This document shows positions 1 through 11,017 of a stretch of 64,000 nucleotides of DNA, one piece after another (the stretch's first letter is position 1; every line of letters begins with the position of its first letter). The stretch covers positions 1 through 64,000 of the forward strand of contig JANWZA010000062.1 in the NCBI GenBank assembly GCA_025054775.1, read 5' to 3'. A model generated the notes under the pieces. That model did not search any database. It saw only the letters and a program-made list of their open reading frames with translations, and was not told the DNA's origin. This DNA comes from Microscillaceae bacterium. Its GTDB lineage: Bacteria; Bacteroidota; Bacteroidia; Cytophagales; Microscillaceae. The translations under genes were made by a program, and so were the position numbers.

Positions 1-106
1 TTCTACTGTAAAACGAAAACTGCAGTCTTTATTTAAATCGTTGTTTGCCTTTAGCTATACCATCTTTACAAAATTTTGTTGATTTGCATTTGGGACATCG
101 TTCCAT
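1..106 (-). pseudogene. IS1-family transposase N-terminal relic, cut by window edge
   Basis: Read on the minus strand from the ATG at 106, the sequence encodes MERCPKCKSTKFCKDG followed by GKQRFK. This is the CxxC zinc-finger start typical of IS1-family InsA-like proteins. A TAA at 29-31 stops this frame. The expected continuation, KDCSFRFTV, appears at once in another frame, so about 2 bases are missing where the next cysteine codon should be. The rest of the element would lie left of base 1. About 150 bases here (roughly 7-157, including the leader) match the second relic at 39199-39786 almost base for base, including the same 2-base loss. Seen: motif and frameshift. Known: this finger opens IS1 transposases. 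Inferred: a dead copy. Confidence 0.75.
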
Positions 107-157
107 AGTTTCAGGGTTGTAGTAATTTTTTTGCAAAAAAATCTATATAAAATTAAC

Positions 158-681
158 AATACCAAATTTAATTCTGATGCGGATACAATTTACTAAGCGA
201 AGGCAGAAGCTTTTGTGGCTATGTGAACTTTATGAGAACCAAGTTTTGGCTTGGTGGGCACTATTACAAGTTGAATTTAAAACATGGAGTACATAACTTA
301 TTTCTTTATTATCTTCTAAAACTGAATGAGATTAGAATAATGAGACTAAGGGTCGGTTTTGGCCTACCATAAATGTTCAGCAGAAATCATTGCATAAAAT
401 CAAAATTCAGTATACTTCAAGCCCAACCGAACAGTAAAAAACCGCTGCGTGCCTCTCCTCATTGGAGGATTTAATCACTTTGGAGGATTTAATCACTGCT
501 CCAACCCAAAAAATAGAACTATTGTAACAACACAAAAAAGGGTTATTACAGGGATTATTTCCACAAATAAATGAATGACACAAACGAATAAGTTTCAAAA
601 CGAATAACGTGTATCTTCTGCCTGTCTCTACTAGAATGGGATGTAAAAGATTTTCCAATCAATTGTTATAGGGTAGCTTAA
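158..681. other. Gene-free stretch beside the IS1 relic
   Basis: About 520 bases hold no open frame with recognisable family features. The one longer frame (407-658, minus) has odd composition and no motif. The stretch contains one short tandem duplication, listed separately. It may be decayed mobile DNA, but I could not connect it to a known transposase in any frame. Confidence 0.5.
462..497. repeat. Perfect 18-bp tandem duplication
   Basis: The unit TTGGAGGATTTAATCACT occurs twice back to back (462-479 and 480-497) with no mismatch. It lies in non-coding DNA next to the IS1 relic. A perfect pair suggests a recent slippage event. Confidence 0.9.
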
Positions 682-1482
682 CTATAATTTTTCTAGTAAA
701 ATAGCTTTAAGAGCGGTATGATATTCCTGAAAAGTGGGTAAATTGTTATGACCTCCTCCAATGATTGGTATTAGGCGGGTGTGAATAGGCATAGCTTCGG
801 CTAATTCAATGCTTGCTTTGAAGGGAATAATTTTGTCTTGTGTACCATGAATAATGCGAATAGGGCAACGTACGTATTTTATCCACTTAAACGTTTTGAT
901 AGGATAACGGAGTATCCAGGCAATAGGTAGGAAGGGTAAGTATTGCGAGGTAAGTTTGCTAAAACTAAAATAAGGTGCATCTAAAATAAGCAAGCGCGGA
1001 TTGTTCATAGAAGCTAATTTAGTAGCAAAGCCAGAGCCGATAGAACGACCATAAATAATTATATCTTTCTCATCATATTTCTTTTTTAGTTCATCATACA
1101 CGAATTGCGCATCTTCTTTAAGGGCTTTTTCACTGCGTTTGCCCGTACTTTTGCCAAATCCTCGGTAATCAAACATAAATACTTCGAAGCCGTGGACGGT
1201 AAAATGTTTGGCATATTTGCCCCAGCCCTTGATGCTGCGCGTGTTGCCGTGAAAATACAACACTAATCCGCGTGGATTGTCTACCTTAAAATGTACTGCA
1301 TTGATACGCACTCCACGCTTAATGTCAAAAAAATATTCCTCAAAAGGTATATCATACTTAAATTCAAAATCGTGGGGCAGTCGCTCGGGGTGAAAAATAA
1401 ATTTCTCTTGAATAAAATACATAACTAAATTGATAATCAAATAAATTATTATTCCTATAACAACCCAAGTTATGATATTCAT
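682..1482 (-). CDS. Alpha/beta hydrolase, membrane-anchored, S33-like
   Basis: A 266-residue serine hydrolase of the alpha/beta fold, similar in plan to the Bem46/ABHD13-type proteins. Residues 4-23 form one hydrophobic N-terminal helix, so the enzyme is probably anchored in the inner membrane. An oxyanion-type motif YFHGN lies at 76-80. The nucleophile elbow GRSIG puts the serine at residue 147. Asp216 (HGTQD) and His245 (GGGHNN) complete a plausible triad. The substrate cannot be read from sequence. It is the last gene of a likely minus-strand run: the upstream lipoprotein gene stops 19 bases before its start, and the large propeller gene precedes that one. Fold and triad are firm; the biological role is unknown. 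Confidence 0.85.
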   Translation of the reverse strand: MNIITWVVIGIIIYLIINLVMYFIQEKFIFHPERLPHDFEFKYDIPFEEYFFDIKRGVRINAVHFKVDNPRGLVLYFHGNTRSIKGWGKYAKHFTVHGFEVFMFDYRGFGKSTGKRSEKALKEDAQFVYDELKKKYDEKDIIIYGRSIGSGFATKLASMNNPRLLILDAPYFSFSKLTSQYLPFLPIAWILRYPIKTFKWIKYVRCPIRIIHGTQDKIIPFKASIELAEAMPIHTRLIPIIGGGHNNLPTFQEYHTALKAILLEKL

Positions 1483-1501
1483 AAATCAAAATAGGTATGC
1501 G

Positions 1502-2422
1502 TTAGCTTAAAATTTCTATTTGATTGAAGAGTAAAAAAGCTAGCCGAAGCGTGAGCAATCGCTCGTTTTTAGGTATTTTTTTACTAACTATGAGTGATAT
1601 TTTGTAGAAGGTTTGGGTGCGTGGTCTTTGCACAAAGTTATAAAATTTCCAGTGATTGGGAGTAGTTTCTAAACTGATTTTTTGCCCAAACTCCCAAAAG
1701 GTTGGATTGCTTTTATGGGTTTGTTTTTTGTTTTCTTGTATCCAAATTGCTATATCATATTTTGATTTGTAATTTTTAAGTCTTACTTCGGTAGTAGTTT
1801 CTTGGCTAACATCAAAATAAATAGGAATTGGGAGTGCTAAAGCAAACTTCTTTTGGATATATTTTTGCAGAGGTTCATGAAAAACCCAAAAAGCCTTTAA
1901 TCGCTCATTGTCAGTTATGATTAGATCTTTCAATATATCGGCTTGTTTGTTTTGTAGTATTTGGCTAAATTGTAAATTATCAAAGTAGGCGAGGGCAAAG
2001 CGTTTTTTCCCTTTTTGGAGGTCAAGAGGTAGGGCGAGATATTGTTTTTGAGTCATTTCTTTTTGCTGTTCAGGTGTGAAATTTGCCCAGGTATTTTGTT
2101 GGTTTTTTGTGGTTAAAATCCAGATTTCTGTGTTCAAGTTTTTGAGAAAAAGAGCATAATCTTGTATTGCCACAAAGTGTAAATGCCAAAGCGTATCTAT
2201 GCCGAGTTGGGCTAATGGTGGTGGATTGAGAGTATGAAAAAGTGCCTTTTGCCAAGTTTTATTTACTAAAAGTGCTGAGTCAGCTAAGCATACAATATGT
2301 CCTATTTGTCTGAAACTTCCCCAAGTTTTAAGTGGTGGCTCTACGGGTTGGCAAGCCACATAAATAACTAATATCCAAACAATAAAATAACCAGGTTTCA
2401 TACTAAAAAAATATTTTTTCAC
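1502..2422 (-). CDS. Putative lipoprotein, DUF4837-like
   Basis: A 306-residue protein with a hydrophobic N-terminus ending in VIYVAC followed by QPVEPP. This reads as a relaxed Bacteroidota lipobox, so it is probably a lipoprotein exposed to the periplasm. The remainder has the rhythm of the DUF4837 family: short strands and aromatic patches, a central segment on an external ligand or peptide-like sequence, and a conserved-looking tryptophan region (FWEFGQ). That assignment is from memory of the pattern and is weak. It sits 44 bases downstream of the large BNR-propeller gene and 19 bases upstream of the hydrolase gene, so the three are probably co-transcribed. No enzyme motif is visible. Confidence 0.6.
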   Translation of the reverse strand: MKKYFFSMKPGYFIVWILVIYVACQPVEPPLKTWGSFRQIGHIVCLADSALLVNKTWQKALFHTLNPPPLAQLGIDTLWHLHFVAIQDYALFLKNLNTEIWILTTKNQQNTWANFTPEQQKEMTQKQYLALPLDLQKGKKRFALAYFDNLQFSQILQNKQADILKDLIITDNERLKAFWVFHEPLQKYIQKKFALALPIPIYFDVSQETTTEVRLKNYKSKYDIAIWIQENKKQTHKSNPTFWEFGQKISLETTPNHWKFYNFVQRPRTQTFYKISLIVSKKIPKNERLLTLRLAFLLFNQIEILS

Positions 2423-2466
2423 CTTTACCGATTTTTAGGCTTGGAAAGATGAAAAAAGACTAATCT

Positions 2467-5400
2467 CTAATTCTTTATTTCTAGGGGTGCATAAGGTTTT
2501 AGGAGATCAAATCTGATTTCGTTCCAAAGTTTAAGCAATTCGGCATATTCTTGGCTAAAAAATTGGTTAAATCTTTCTAATGTTTTTTGGCAAAAGAGTT
2601 CGGTGTGTTTTATCAAAAATAGTTGTTCTTGGGTGGGCTCGTCCCACGAGCCAAGTAAGCTAGATAGAGTTCCGTTTACTTTAGCATTTACATTTTCTGC
2701 ATTACGGAGTATGCCCTGTACGTTAGTTTTGCCCACTACCAATTCAGTTATTTTTGTAATGCTATCTTGTACGGCTTTGAGTTGATTTTTCAGTTTTTTG
2801 CTTGTCTCGTCTTCTTTCTCCTCGTTTATCTTTTTCTGAATAAACTCAATATTTGTTTTAATTTCATTCAACCTATCCATTGCCTCAGTGATAACGCTCA
2901 CGGTATTTTGTAGCTTTTTTACTGCATTTAATTTGCTTTGCATAGCTTCAAGGCTAATGTCTATGCGTGGGTCGAGCAGTACATTAAGCATAGTAGAATC
3001 TCGGTCTGTGCCATAGATGTAGCGAATTTTGTATTTACCTGGTAGTACGAATCCCATGGCGGGCTCTGGGTCGTCGGGTTTAGGTTTAGGGGCAGTAGAG
3101 GGCATACGAACCGATTTTTGGTCAAAATTCCAATAAATGCGGTTTATGCCTATGCTTGGTTTTACTTGCAAGGTACGGATAAGTTGATTATTTTTATCCA
3201 AAATTTCTATTTTTACTTGCAAGGTGTCGGTTGGTGTACTTTTGTTTGCTTCTGTATTAGTTGGATTTGTTGCGTTGTTAGCTATGGTATTGCTTGTATT
3301 TGTTGAATTAGTAGTATTTTTTTTAGACTTTATTTGTCCTATGCTAAATGTGAGCATAGCTCCACGGGGGCGATTCTGCCCCAGAAATTCACTGTTGCCT
3401 GCAAAGCGAATTCCTGCGGCTTCTTTATACTCTACCATATATGCATCAGGTGGATTGAAAGCTACAATAGGTTTGCTAAACAAATCACTTTGTTGAGCAA
3501 GTTGGCGAAGTGGGCGAATATCATCAAGTACCCAAATAGCTCTTCCGAAGGTGCCGATAACCAAGTCGTGTTCGCGTGGGTGGATTTGCATTTCTGTTAC
3601 AGGTACAGCAGGAAAGCCATTTTTCCATTGTGTCCAAGTTTTGCCATAGTCAATGCTGATATATAAGCCGAACTCAGTTCCCAAGAAGAGCAAGTTAGGT
3701 TGAACTAAATCCTGTATAATGCTTAGGCAAAAGCCATAGATTTGCGAATTGTCGGCAATACGCGTCCAAGTTTTGCCGTAGTCCGTAGTACGGAAGGCAT
3801 AGGCTTCCCAGTTATTTCTGCGGTGGTCATCAAATACGACAAAGGCTTCTGCGGCATTATGGTGCGAAGCATGGATTTGTGGTATCCACGTATTTTCAGG
3901 TACTCCTTTAATATTTTTGATAACGTTTGTCCATGTTTTGCCACCATCTTGGGTAAGTTGTAAATTGCCGTCGTCAGTGCCTACCCAAATTACTTCCTGT
4001 TTCAAAGGGCTTGGGGCAATGCTAATAATCGTGCAATGATTTTCGGCAGCTGTAACATCGAAAGTAAGCCCCCCACTTTCGTCTTGTTTTTGCTTTTCTT
4101 TGTTGTTAGTGGTCAGGTCAGGAGAAATGATTTGCCAACTATCGCCACGGTTGGTGCTTTTGTGTAAGAATTGACTGCCATAATAAATCGTTTTTTTGTC
4201 AAAAGGGCAATGAGCAATTGCGGCGTTCCAATTGAAGCGAAGTTTCAAATTAGGTTGCTCAACTACGGGCTTAATAGATTTAGAATTGCCTGTAGTTAAG
4301 TTGATACGTGCTAAATTGCCCCCTTGCGACATGGCATAGCACGCGTTTTTATCGCTTTGGTCAGGCACTACATCGAAGCCATCACCGAAGTAAAGTTCTT
4401 GCCAATGGTAGTTGCGTATGCCACCATTTTGCCATACATAAGCAGGGCCTCGCCAAGAGCCGTTATCTTGCAAACCGCCATAAATATTGTAAGGGATTTC
4501 ATTATCTACTTTAATATGGTAGAACTGCCCCAAAGGTAAGTTTCCTATGTGCTGCCACGTATTACCTCTATCGCGTGAAATGGCTAACCCGCCGTCATTA
4601 CCTTCAATAATGTAGTGTGGGTTTTGGGGGTGAATCCACCATGCGTGATGGTCAGGGTGAATACTCGTGGCCCCACCATAAGGTAAGATTACCTTGAATG
4701 TTTTTCCTCCATCCTCTGAAACTGAAACCGAAGAGTAAAGATTGTAAATGCGATTTTCATTTTGTGGGTCTACGTAAATTTCAGCATAGTAGAAAGGTCT
4801 ATCTCCAATATGTTGGTCTGTAATTTTTTTCCATTTTACCCCACCGTCTTCCGATTTGTAGAGGGCGTTTTTTTTGCTTTCAATCAAAGCATATACAATT
4901 TTAGGGTTGCTTAGAGCAAAGGCAAGTCCCATTCTGCCAAGTTCGCCTGAGGGTAGTCCGTCAGTTTCGGTGCGTTTTGTCCAAGTTTTGCCTGCATCCA
5001 GGGTAACATACATCCCTGAGCCAGCTCCTCCTGACTTGAAAGTCCAGGCTTGTCTTCTAAACTCCCACATACCTACAATTAATTTGTCAGGGTTGGACGG
5101 ATCCACTACCATTTCACCTACGCCTGTGCGTTCGTTCACGTATAAGATTTTTTGCCACGTTTTGCCTCCGTCTGTGGTTTTGAACACACCGCGTTCAGGG
5201 GAGTCTCCCCAGGCCGATCCTTGCACGCCTACAAATATCACCTCAGGGTTGTGTTTGTGAATAATTATGCGGTGAATATTGCGTGAGTTTTCTAAGCCTA
5301 AATGTTGCCAAGTCTTACCGCCGTCAAGCGATTTGTAAATGCCATTTCCTGAATTTTGGCTGTTGCGTGGGTTGCCTTCGCCTGTTCCTACCCAAATGAT

Positions 5401-5724
5401 GTCAGGGTTTTGTTGATTGATGGCTATCGCACCGATAGCTTGCACTTTTTGTTCATCAAAAATCGGTGTCCAGCTAATTCCTCCATTCTCCGATTTCCAC
5501 ACTCCTCCTGAAGCTGTACCTACATAAATAATGTTAGGATTGCTATGCACCGCATCAATAGCAGTAACGCGCCCACTCATACCTGCAGGACCGATACTAC
5601 GAATTTTAAGATTTTTTAATTTTTCAAGGTCAAGTTTTTGGGCTAATGCTTTAGTAATATTGTTTAAGAATAGCTCTAACAACAAATTGAGGGAGATGAG
5701 AACTGCAAAGGGAGAGAGTTTCAT
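2467..5724 (-). CDS. Secreted BNR/sortilin (VPS10)-like beta-propeller protein
   Basis: A 1085-residue exported protein. A signal peptide (MKLSPFAVLISL onward, ending near KALAQ) is followed by IRSIGPAGMSGRVTAID, a typical start for this Bacteroidota family often labelled glycosyl hydrolase. Many Asp-box/BNR blades follow (SENGGISW, SLDGGKTW, TTDGGKTW, TLDAGKTW, SEDGGVKW, TQDGGKTW, SIDYGKTW). An Asn/Thr-rich linker lies near residues 765-800. The C-terminal third contains a helical, coiled-coil-prone segment. I chose the start at 5724 because the signal peptide begins there and a promoter match (5773-5804) lies inside the longer open frame that runs to 5880. No sorting domain or glycosidase catalytic pair can be assigned. 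The role is probably binding or processing of external polymers or proteins (inference). It heads a likely three-gene run. Confidence 0.85.
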   Translation of the reverse strand: MKLSPFAVLISLNLLLELFLNNITKALAQKLDLEKLKNLKIRSIGPAGMSGRVTAIDAVHSNPNIIYVGTASGGVWKSENGGISWTPIFDEQKVQAIGAIAINQQNPDIIWVGTGEGNPRNSQNSGNGIYKSLDGGKTWQHLGLENSRNIHRIIIHKHNPEVIFVGVQGSAWGDSPERGVFKTTDGGKTWQKILYVNERTGVGEMVVDPSNPDKLIVGMWEFRRQAWTFKSGGAGSGMYVTLDAGKTWTKRTETDGLPSGELGRMGLAFALSNPKIVYALIESKKNALYKSEDGGVKWKKITDQHIGDRPFYYAEIYVDPQNENRIYNLYSSVSVSEDGGKTFKVILPYGGATSIHPDHHAWWIHPQNPHYIIEGNDGGLAISRDRGNTWQHIGNLPLGQFYHIKVDNEIPYNIYGGLQDNGSWRGPAYVWQNGGIRNYHWQELYFGDGFDVVPDQSDKNACYAMSQGGNLARINLTTGNSKSIKPVVEQPNLKLRFNWNAAIAHCPFDKKTIYYGSQFLHKSTNRGDSWQIISPDLTTNNKEKQKQDESGGLTFDVTAAENHCTIISIAPSPLKQEVIWVGTDDGNLQLTQDGGKTWTNVIKNIKGVPENTWIPQIHASHHNAAEAFVVFDDHRRNNWEAYAFRTTDYGKTWTRIADNSQIYGFCLSIIQDLVQPNLLFLGTEFGLYISIDYGKTWTQWKNGFPAVPVTEMQIHPREHDLVIGTFGRAIWVLDDIRPLRQLAQQSDLFSKPIVAFNPPDAYMVEYKEAAGIRFAGNSEFLGQNRPRGAMLTFSIGQIKSKKNTTNSTNTSNTIANNATNPTNTEANKSTPTDTLQVKIEILDKNNQLIRTLQVKPSIGINRIYWNFDQKSVRMPSTAPKPKPDDPEPAMGFVLPGKYKIRYIYGTDRDSTMLNVLLDPRIDISLEAMQSKLNAVKKLQNTVSVITEAMDRLNEIKTNIEFIQKKINEEKEDETSKKLKNQLKAVQDSITKITELVVGKTNVQGILRNAENVNAKVNGTLSSLLGSWDEPTQEQLFLIKHTELFCQKTLERFNQFFSQEYAELLKLWNEIRFDLLKPYAPLEIKN

Positions 5725-5772
5725 AGTTCGGTTATTTTTGCGGTTAAGCGAGTATTTTTTTGCAATGCTAAG

Positions 5773-5804
5773 CAAAGATATGTAAAAAGACTTGATTTTT
5801 TCAA
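5773..5804 (-). promoter_or_regulatory. Bacteroidota-type promoter for the propeller gene
   Basis: On the minus strand TTG (5802-5804) and TATCTTTG (5773-5780) are separated by 21 bases. This matches the Bacteroidota primary-sigma pattern TTG/TAnnTTTG. It lies about 50 bases before the ATG at 5724 and argues against the upstream start at 5880. Confidence 0.7.
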
Positions 5805-6033
5805 CATTGAAACAAGAAACGATTTTGCGACTTTTTTGGGATTGAATGCTATAAGTTATGTTGTTGGCGATAAAGTTCAAGCCACGTTGAATTGAGTTGC
5901 GTAAAACAATAATCTAAAATCTATTGATTTTCAAAGCAATTTTTTTAGGTAGAGTTATTAAGCAAGGTTTCATTTCAGGAAACGGAATTTGAAAATTTGC
6001 AATCTACCAAACTAAAAATCCATTACTTAGGAA

Positions 6034-6387
6034 TTATTCAAAAACATCTTGTAAGTGTGTAATGATAGGTTGCTGATTTTCGTAATGAATAGCAATCACA
6101 TCAAAGCGAATATCTTTGTGCCAATTTGTGGCAATGATATACTGCTCTGCAGCCTTGCGAATAGCTTGTATTTTTTTAGGGCTGATAGTTTGTTCAGGAA
6201 AGCCAAAGTTGGTACTTGTGCGAAGTCGCACTTCTATAAATATCAATAATTCATTTTTAAGGGCAATCAGGTCAATTTCTGCACGTTGGTATTGAAAGTT
6301 TTTAGCAAGAATTTGATAGCCATTATTTTGTAAGAACAAAGTTGCCAACCTTTCACCCTCTTGTCCTAGTTCTTGTGTTTTGCCCAT
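6034..6387 (-). CDS. yraN: YraN/UPF0102 family endonuclease-fold protein
   Basis: A 117-residue protein of the YraN (UPF0102) family, normally 110-130 residues. It shows the family features in order: GQEGERLATLFL near the N-terminus, YQILAKNFQYQRAEIDLIA with the Glu-Ile-Asp centre, and LIFIEVRLR, which supplies the E-x-K-like position of the Holliday-junction-resolvase-like fold (here R in place of the common K). The molecular role is unsettled; DNA processing is usually proposed. The start at 6387 lies 6 bases after the DUF2147 gene stop, so the two genes are almost certainly co-transcribed and perhaps translationally coupled. Confidence 0.88.
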   Translation of the reverse strand: MGKTQELGQEGERLATLFLQNNGYQILAKNFQYQRAEIDLIALKNELLIFIEVRLRTSTNFGFPEQTISPKKIQAIRKAAEQYIIATNWHKDIRFDVIAIHYENQQPIITHLQDVFE

Positions 6388-6393
6388 AGGTCA

Positions 6394-6861
6394 TTATTTT
6401 TTGAGTTGTAACCTAGTCCAAGTGTCGGTTCGTCCAAAAAGTGAAACCCCAATATACCCACGCACATCTAGGGTATTTTTGTCAGGCATTTTAATAATGC
6501 AGTTGTAAGTACTACCGCTTTCAGGGTCGTAAATTGTACCGTCCTCCCAAGTATTATTGCCTTTATAGACAAATCCTTTAAGCAGTACTAGCCCCATAAG
6601 AGGTTGATTTTGTTTTTCCTTGTCAGGGTTATTTTTGTCTACTTTGGGTTTTCCTGTATTAGGGTCAATAGGTTCTTTAAGCCATACAATTTTTCCTGCA
6701 AATTTTCCTGTCTTGGTTTCGTAGATATTGATACGGGCTTTGCCGTTGCTAGGAAGCCACAAGCCGACAATTGCTCTTCCATCATCTTGGGCGAAAGCAA
6801 AAAGGAAGCAGCTGAGCCAAAAAAAAGTAGGTAAAGCGAGAAAAGAAACGGTTTTTTTCAT
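6394..6861 (-). CDS. DUF2147 periplasmic protein
   Basis: A 155-residue exported protein with a clear signal peptide (MKKTVSFLALPTFFWLSCFL, cleaved near FAQ). The mature part matches DUF2147: AIVGLWLPSNGKARINIYE, GKIVWLKEPIDPNTGKPKVD, then MGLVLLKGFVYKG and GTIYDPESGSTYNC, ending GYIGVSLFGRTDTWTRL. Proteins of this family form a small beta-rich fold. Their function is unknown, although they have repeatedly been noted near envelope or fatty-acid genes. It lies directly upstream of yraN with a 6-base gap. No metal or catalytic site is obvious. Confidence 0.88.
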   Translation of the reverse strand: MKKTVSFLALPTFFWLSCFLFAFAQDDGRAIVGLWLPSNGKARINIYETKTGKFAGKIVWLKEPIDPNTGKPKVDKNNPDKEKQNQPLMGLVLLKGFVYKGNNTWEDGTIYDPESGSTYNCIIKMPDKNTLDVRGYIGVSLFGRTDTWTRLQLKK

Positions 6862-7035
6862 AGTTATCTCTTTGGTAGTTTGCTAATTTTTGAGCATAGG
6901 TTATGAATAAAAACCTAAAAAAAATAAATAGGTTTGATGTTTTTAGCTTACAACAAAATTTTATCAATAGCTATACCAAACGAAAAAAGCCCTTGTAATT
7001 TTTTAAAATGAAATGGTTAAGAAGTAGTTAATTAT

Positions 7036-7068
7036 ACACTTGCAAGGTCAAAGCAACCTCACAAGTGT
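7036..7068 (-). terminator. Stem-loop 3' of enolase gene
   Basis: ACACTTG (7036-7042) pairs with CAAGTGT (7062-7068). An inner AGGT/ACCT pair lies inside a symmetric CA/CA bulge. It lies 20 bases past the eno stop. No T-run follows on the minus strand, so it is a plausible 3' stabilising or Rho-independent-like hairpin but not a textbook terminator. Confidence 0.4.
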
Positions 7069-7088
7069 GAATACATGGGGATACAAAG

Positions 7089-8757
<1,669 letters not shown>

Positions 8758-9504
8758 ATGTTAAAAAAAGCCGCTTTGAAAATGCTCAATTATTTAGGCT
8801 ACGAAGTTTCTAAGCGAGGCGTACCCCCTACCACAGGGTTGGAGTCTTCGTTTTTGGAAATTTACCAAAAATGTAAGCCTTATACTATGACTACCCTAGA
8901 GCGAATGTATGCTACTTATAAAGCTACCGAATATGTAGTTCTTAATCAAATTGCAGGCGACTTTGTAGAGTGTGGCGTATGGCGAGGTGGAAGTTGCATG
9001 ATGATAGCTTACACGCTCCAATTTTTAGGTGAAACTAATCGTAAAATTTGGCTCTATGATACATTTGAAGGCATGCCTGTACCTTCTGAAAAGGACAAGA
9101 ATTTTAGAAACCAATTAGCCAAATTTCAGTGGGCAAAGAGCCAAAGGCAAGGTCATAATGATTGGTGCTATGCTTCTTTAGAGGAGGTTGAAAAAAATTT
9201 GCGACAGACAAACTACCCTTTTCATTTGTTCAAATTAGTAAAAGGAAAGGTAGAAGATACTATTCCACAAATTACACCTGACCAAATTGCTCTCCTGCGT
9301 TTAGACACAGATTGGTATGAGTCTACTTATCATGAAATGAAATATCTTTATCCGCTTGTCAGTCATAAAGGTGTACTTATGGTTGATGACTATGGGCATT
9401 GGGAAGGGGCAAAACAAGCCATTGACCAATATTTTGCAGAAAATCAGGCATTTCCATTTCTCCATAGGATTGACTACACAGGTAGAGTGGCTATTAAGTG
9501 CTAA
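8758..9504 (+). CDS. TylF/MycF-like O-methyltransferase
   Basis: A 248-residue SAM-dependent methyltransferase of the TylF (macrocin O-methyltransferase) family. Visible family features are GDFVECGVWRGGSC at residues 67-80 (SAM-binding loop), IWLYDTFEGMP, LLRLDTDWYEST with the Asp pair that binds Mg2+ in this family, and LMVDDYGHWEGAKQAIDQYF with a second Asp pair. Characterised members methylate sugar hydroxyls. In Bacteroidota such genes are usually tied to surface glycans, but no glycosyltransferase cluster is present here, so the substrate is open. Its stop overlaps the stop of the convergent thiolase-like gene by 11 bases. Its length equals the family norm. Confidence 0.85.
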   Translation: MLKKAALKMLNYLGYEVSKRGVPPTTGLESSFLEIYQKCKPYTMTTLERMYATYKATEYVVLNQIAGDFVECGVWRGGSCMMIAYTLQFLGETNRKIWLYDTFEGMPVPSEKDKNFRNQLAKFQWAKSQRQGHNDWCYASLEEVEKNLRQTNYPFHLFKLVKGKVEDTIPQITPDQIALLRLDTDWYESTYHEMKYLYPLVSHKGVLMVDDYGHWEGAKQAIDQYFAENQAFPFLHRIDYTGRVAIKC

Positions 9505-11017
9505 TAATTTTTGCATAGTTAGTTCGCTTTTCATTTTGGTGGGTAATTTGCACTTTTAGCCCTACTAACTCTTTGGTAATCAGATTTTTTAGTTCGTTAG
9601 TAGGTTGTTCTAACAATGCCAAAGTACGGTTTCCTTGTGGTAACTTACACACTAAAACAGCTTTGTTTGGCTCACCTTGTGGGTTGCAAATTATGGTATA
9701 GGCTTCAATTTCGGCTTCTCCTGCATATGCTTGGGTAGGTTCGGGCAAAGTCTGTTGGTTAATTTGCATTTGTGCGTTTTTTAATATGATTTCTTGTTGT
9801 TCTTTGAAAGGCGTTTGTGGTGGTAAGAGGCTATAAATTCCTACGGCAATTTTAGTCATATACCAGCCTACGGAAGTAATCATTACTTTGGCATCGGGTT
9901 GATGCCTAATGGTTTGCACGGCTTCGGCTATGGCATGCAGGCTGTAATTATTGCCCGCTCCTCCAAAAAACGAAAGCCCTCCTGTGAGGCTCAAAGGACG
10001 TGCATCATTTTCAGAGATTTGTAATACATCCATAGCCATTTCAACGGCGATAGGAAAACAACTATAAAAATCAAAGTGAGTAATCTGTTCAGGTAAGAGT
10101 TGGGCTTGTTGTAAAGCAATTGGAATAGCTTGTTGCAAGGCTAAAGATTGATGAAAGTTGGGTCTTTGTAAAAAATCCCAAATATCGTTAAGCTGAGCCG
10201 AACCTTGCACGCACACGTAATGCCCTGTGGGTATGCCCAGTCTCTCGGCGTGTTGGAGGTTGGTAATCAGAATACTTGCCGCCATATCTACCTGAATATT
10301 AGCTACCATTCGTTTGGTATAAGGTAAAGCAATGTAGCGATTTTCCGTAGTAGGTTCTACAATTTCTTGAATAGAAAATGCTTTTTGCGTCCAAGCGTAA
10401 GGATTTTTTGCAGCAGTTTGAGCAAATTTTTCGTATATCTTGCCTATTTTTTCTTGGTGTTCTTCGAAGCTGCGGTTTTTAGCTTTTCGGTAAGCTGTTT
10501 CAAAAAGTGGGTAAGTGTGGGCAGGTAAAAACAAATCGTAATTTGCCTCAAAACTTGTAATACCGTCAGGATTTTCTTCGCTTATATAGTCAGGCTTTTG
10601 CATTTTAGGAAAATCTAATTTCATACCTTTTTGTAAAGCCTTTTTCATACCATACATACACTCAGCCCCCGCAATTAGTATGGCTTCTGCTTCACCTTTT
10701 TCTATAGCAAGGCAGGCTTTATTGACTAAATATTGAGGATTATTACCCCCTACGGCACTGTAAAATTTATTTTTTATTTCAATTTGTAATGCCTCAGCCA
10801 AGGCTTGAGGAGCATCGGCGTAGCTGTAAGAGAGTATATTGACAACATACACCGTATCGATCAAGCTACGAATGCTCGGATTCCCCGTATCTTGTATAGC
10901 TTGCTCAGCAGTACGTTGCATCATTGCCAAGGGGTGAAGCAAGGTTATATCCTCTTGCCAAAATTGTGTAAATTGACTTACACCTACAATTACGGGAATT
11001 TTTTTAGGGTGAGGCAT
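9494..11017 (-). CDS. Thiolase-like protein with TLP1-type C-terminal domain
   Basis: A 507-residue protein of the thiolase superfamily resembling mycobacterial thiolase-like protein type 1. The N-terminal half (IPVIVGVSQFTQF, then AILIAGAECMYG) and the second half (FYSCFPIAVEMAMDVL, GGLSFFGGAGNNYSLHAI) follow the thiolase duplication. The extra C-terminal ~90 residues match the expected additional domain. The usual nucleophile segment (Cys-x-Ser-Gly) is replaced by AVGGNNPQYLVNKA, with Asn where Cys is normal, so ordinary acetyl transfer is doubtful. A role in acyl-CoA handling is inferred. The gene is solitary and convergent with the methyltransferase gene, sharing 11 bases at the stops. 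Confidence 0.8.
   Translation of the reverse strand: MPHPKKIPVIVGVSQFTQFWQEDITLLHPLAMMQRTAEQAIQDTGNPSIRSLIDTVYVVNILSYSYADAPQALAEALQIEIKNKFYSAVGGNNPQYLVNKACLAIEKGEAEAILIAGAECMYGMKKALQKGMKLDFPKMQKPDYISEENPDGITSFEANYDLFLPAHTYPLFETAYRKAKNRSFEEHQEKIGKIYEKFAQTAAKNPYAWTQKAFSIQEIVEPTTENRYIALPYTKRMVANIQVDMAASILITNLQHAERLGIPTGHYVCVQGSAQLNDIWDFLQRPNFHQSLALQQAIPIALQQAQLLPEQITHFDFYSCFPIAVEMAMDVLQISENDARPLSLTGGLSFFGGAGNNYSLHAIAEAVQTIRHQPDAKVMITSVGWYMTKIAVGIYSLLPPQTPFKEQQEIILKNAQMQINQQTLPEPTQAYAGEAEIEAYTIICNPQGEPNKAVLVCKLPQGNRTLALLEQPTNELKNLITKELVGLKVQITHQNEKRTNYAKIIST

Noticed and set aside
407-658. Minus-strand open frame of 83 codons
   Set aside because: Odd composition, crosses the 18-bp tandem duplication, no family motif, no promoter.
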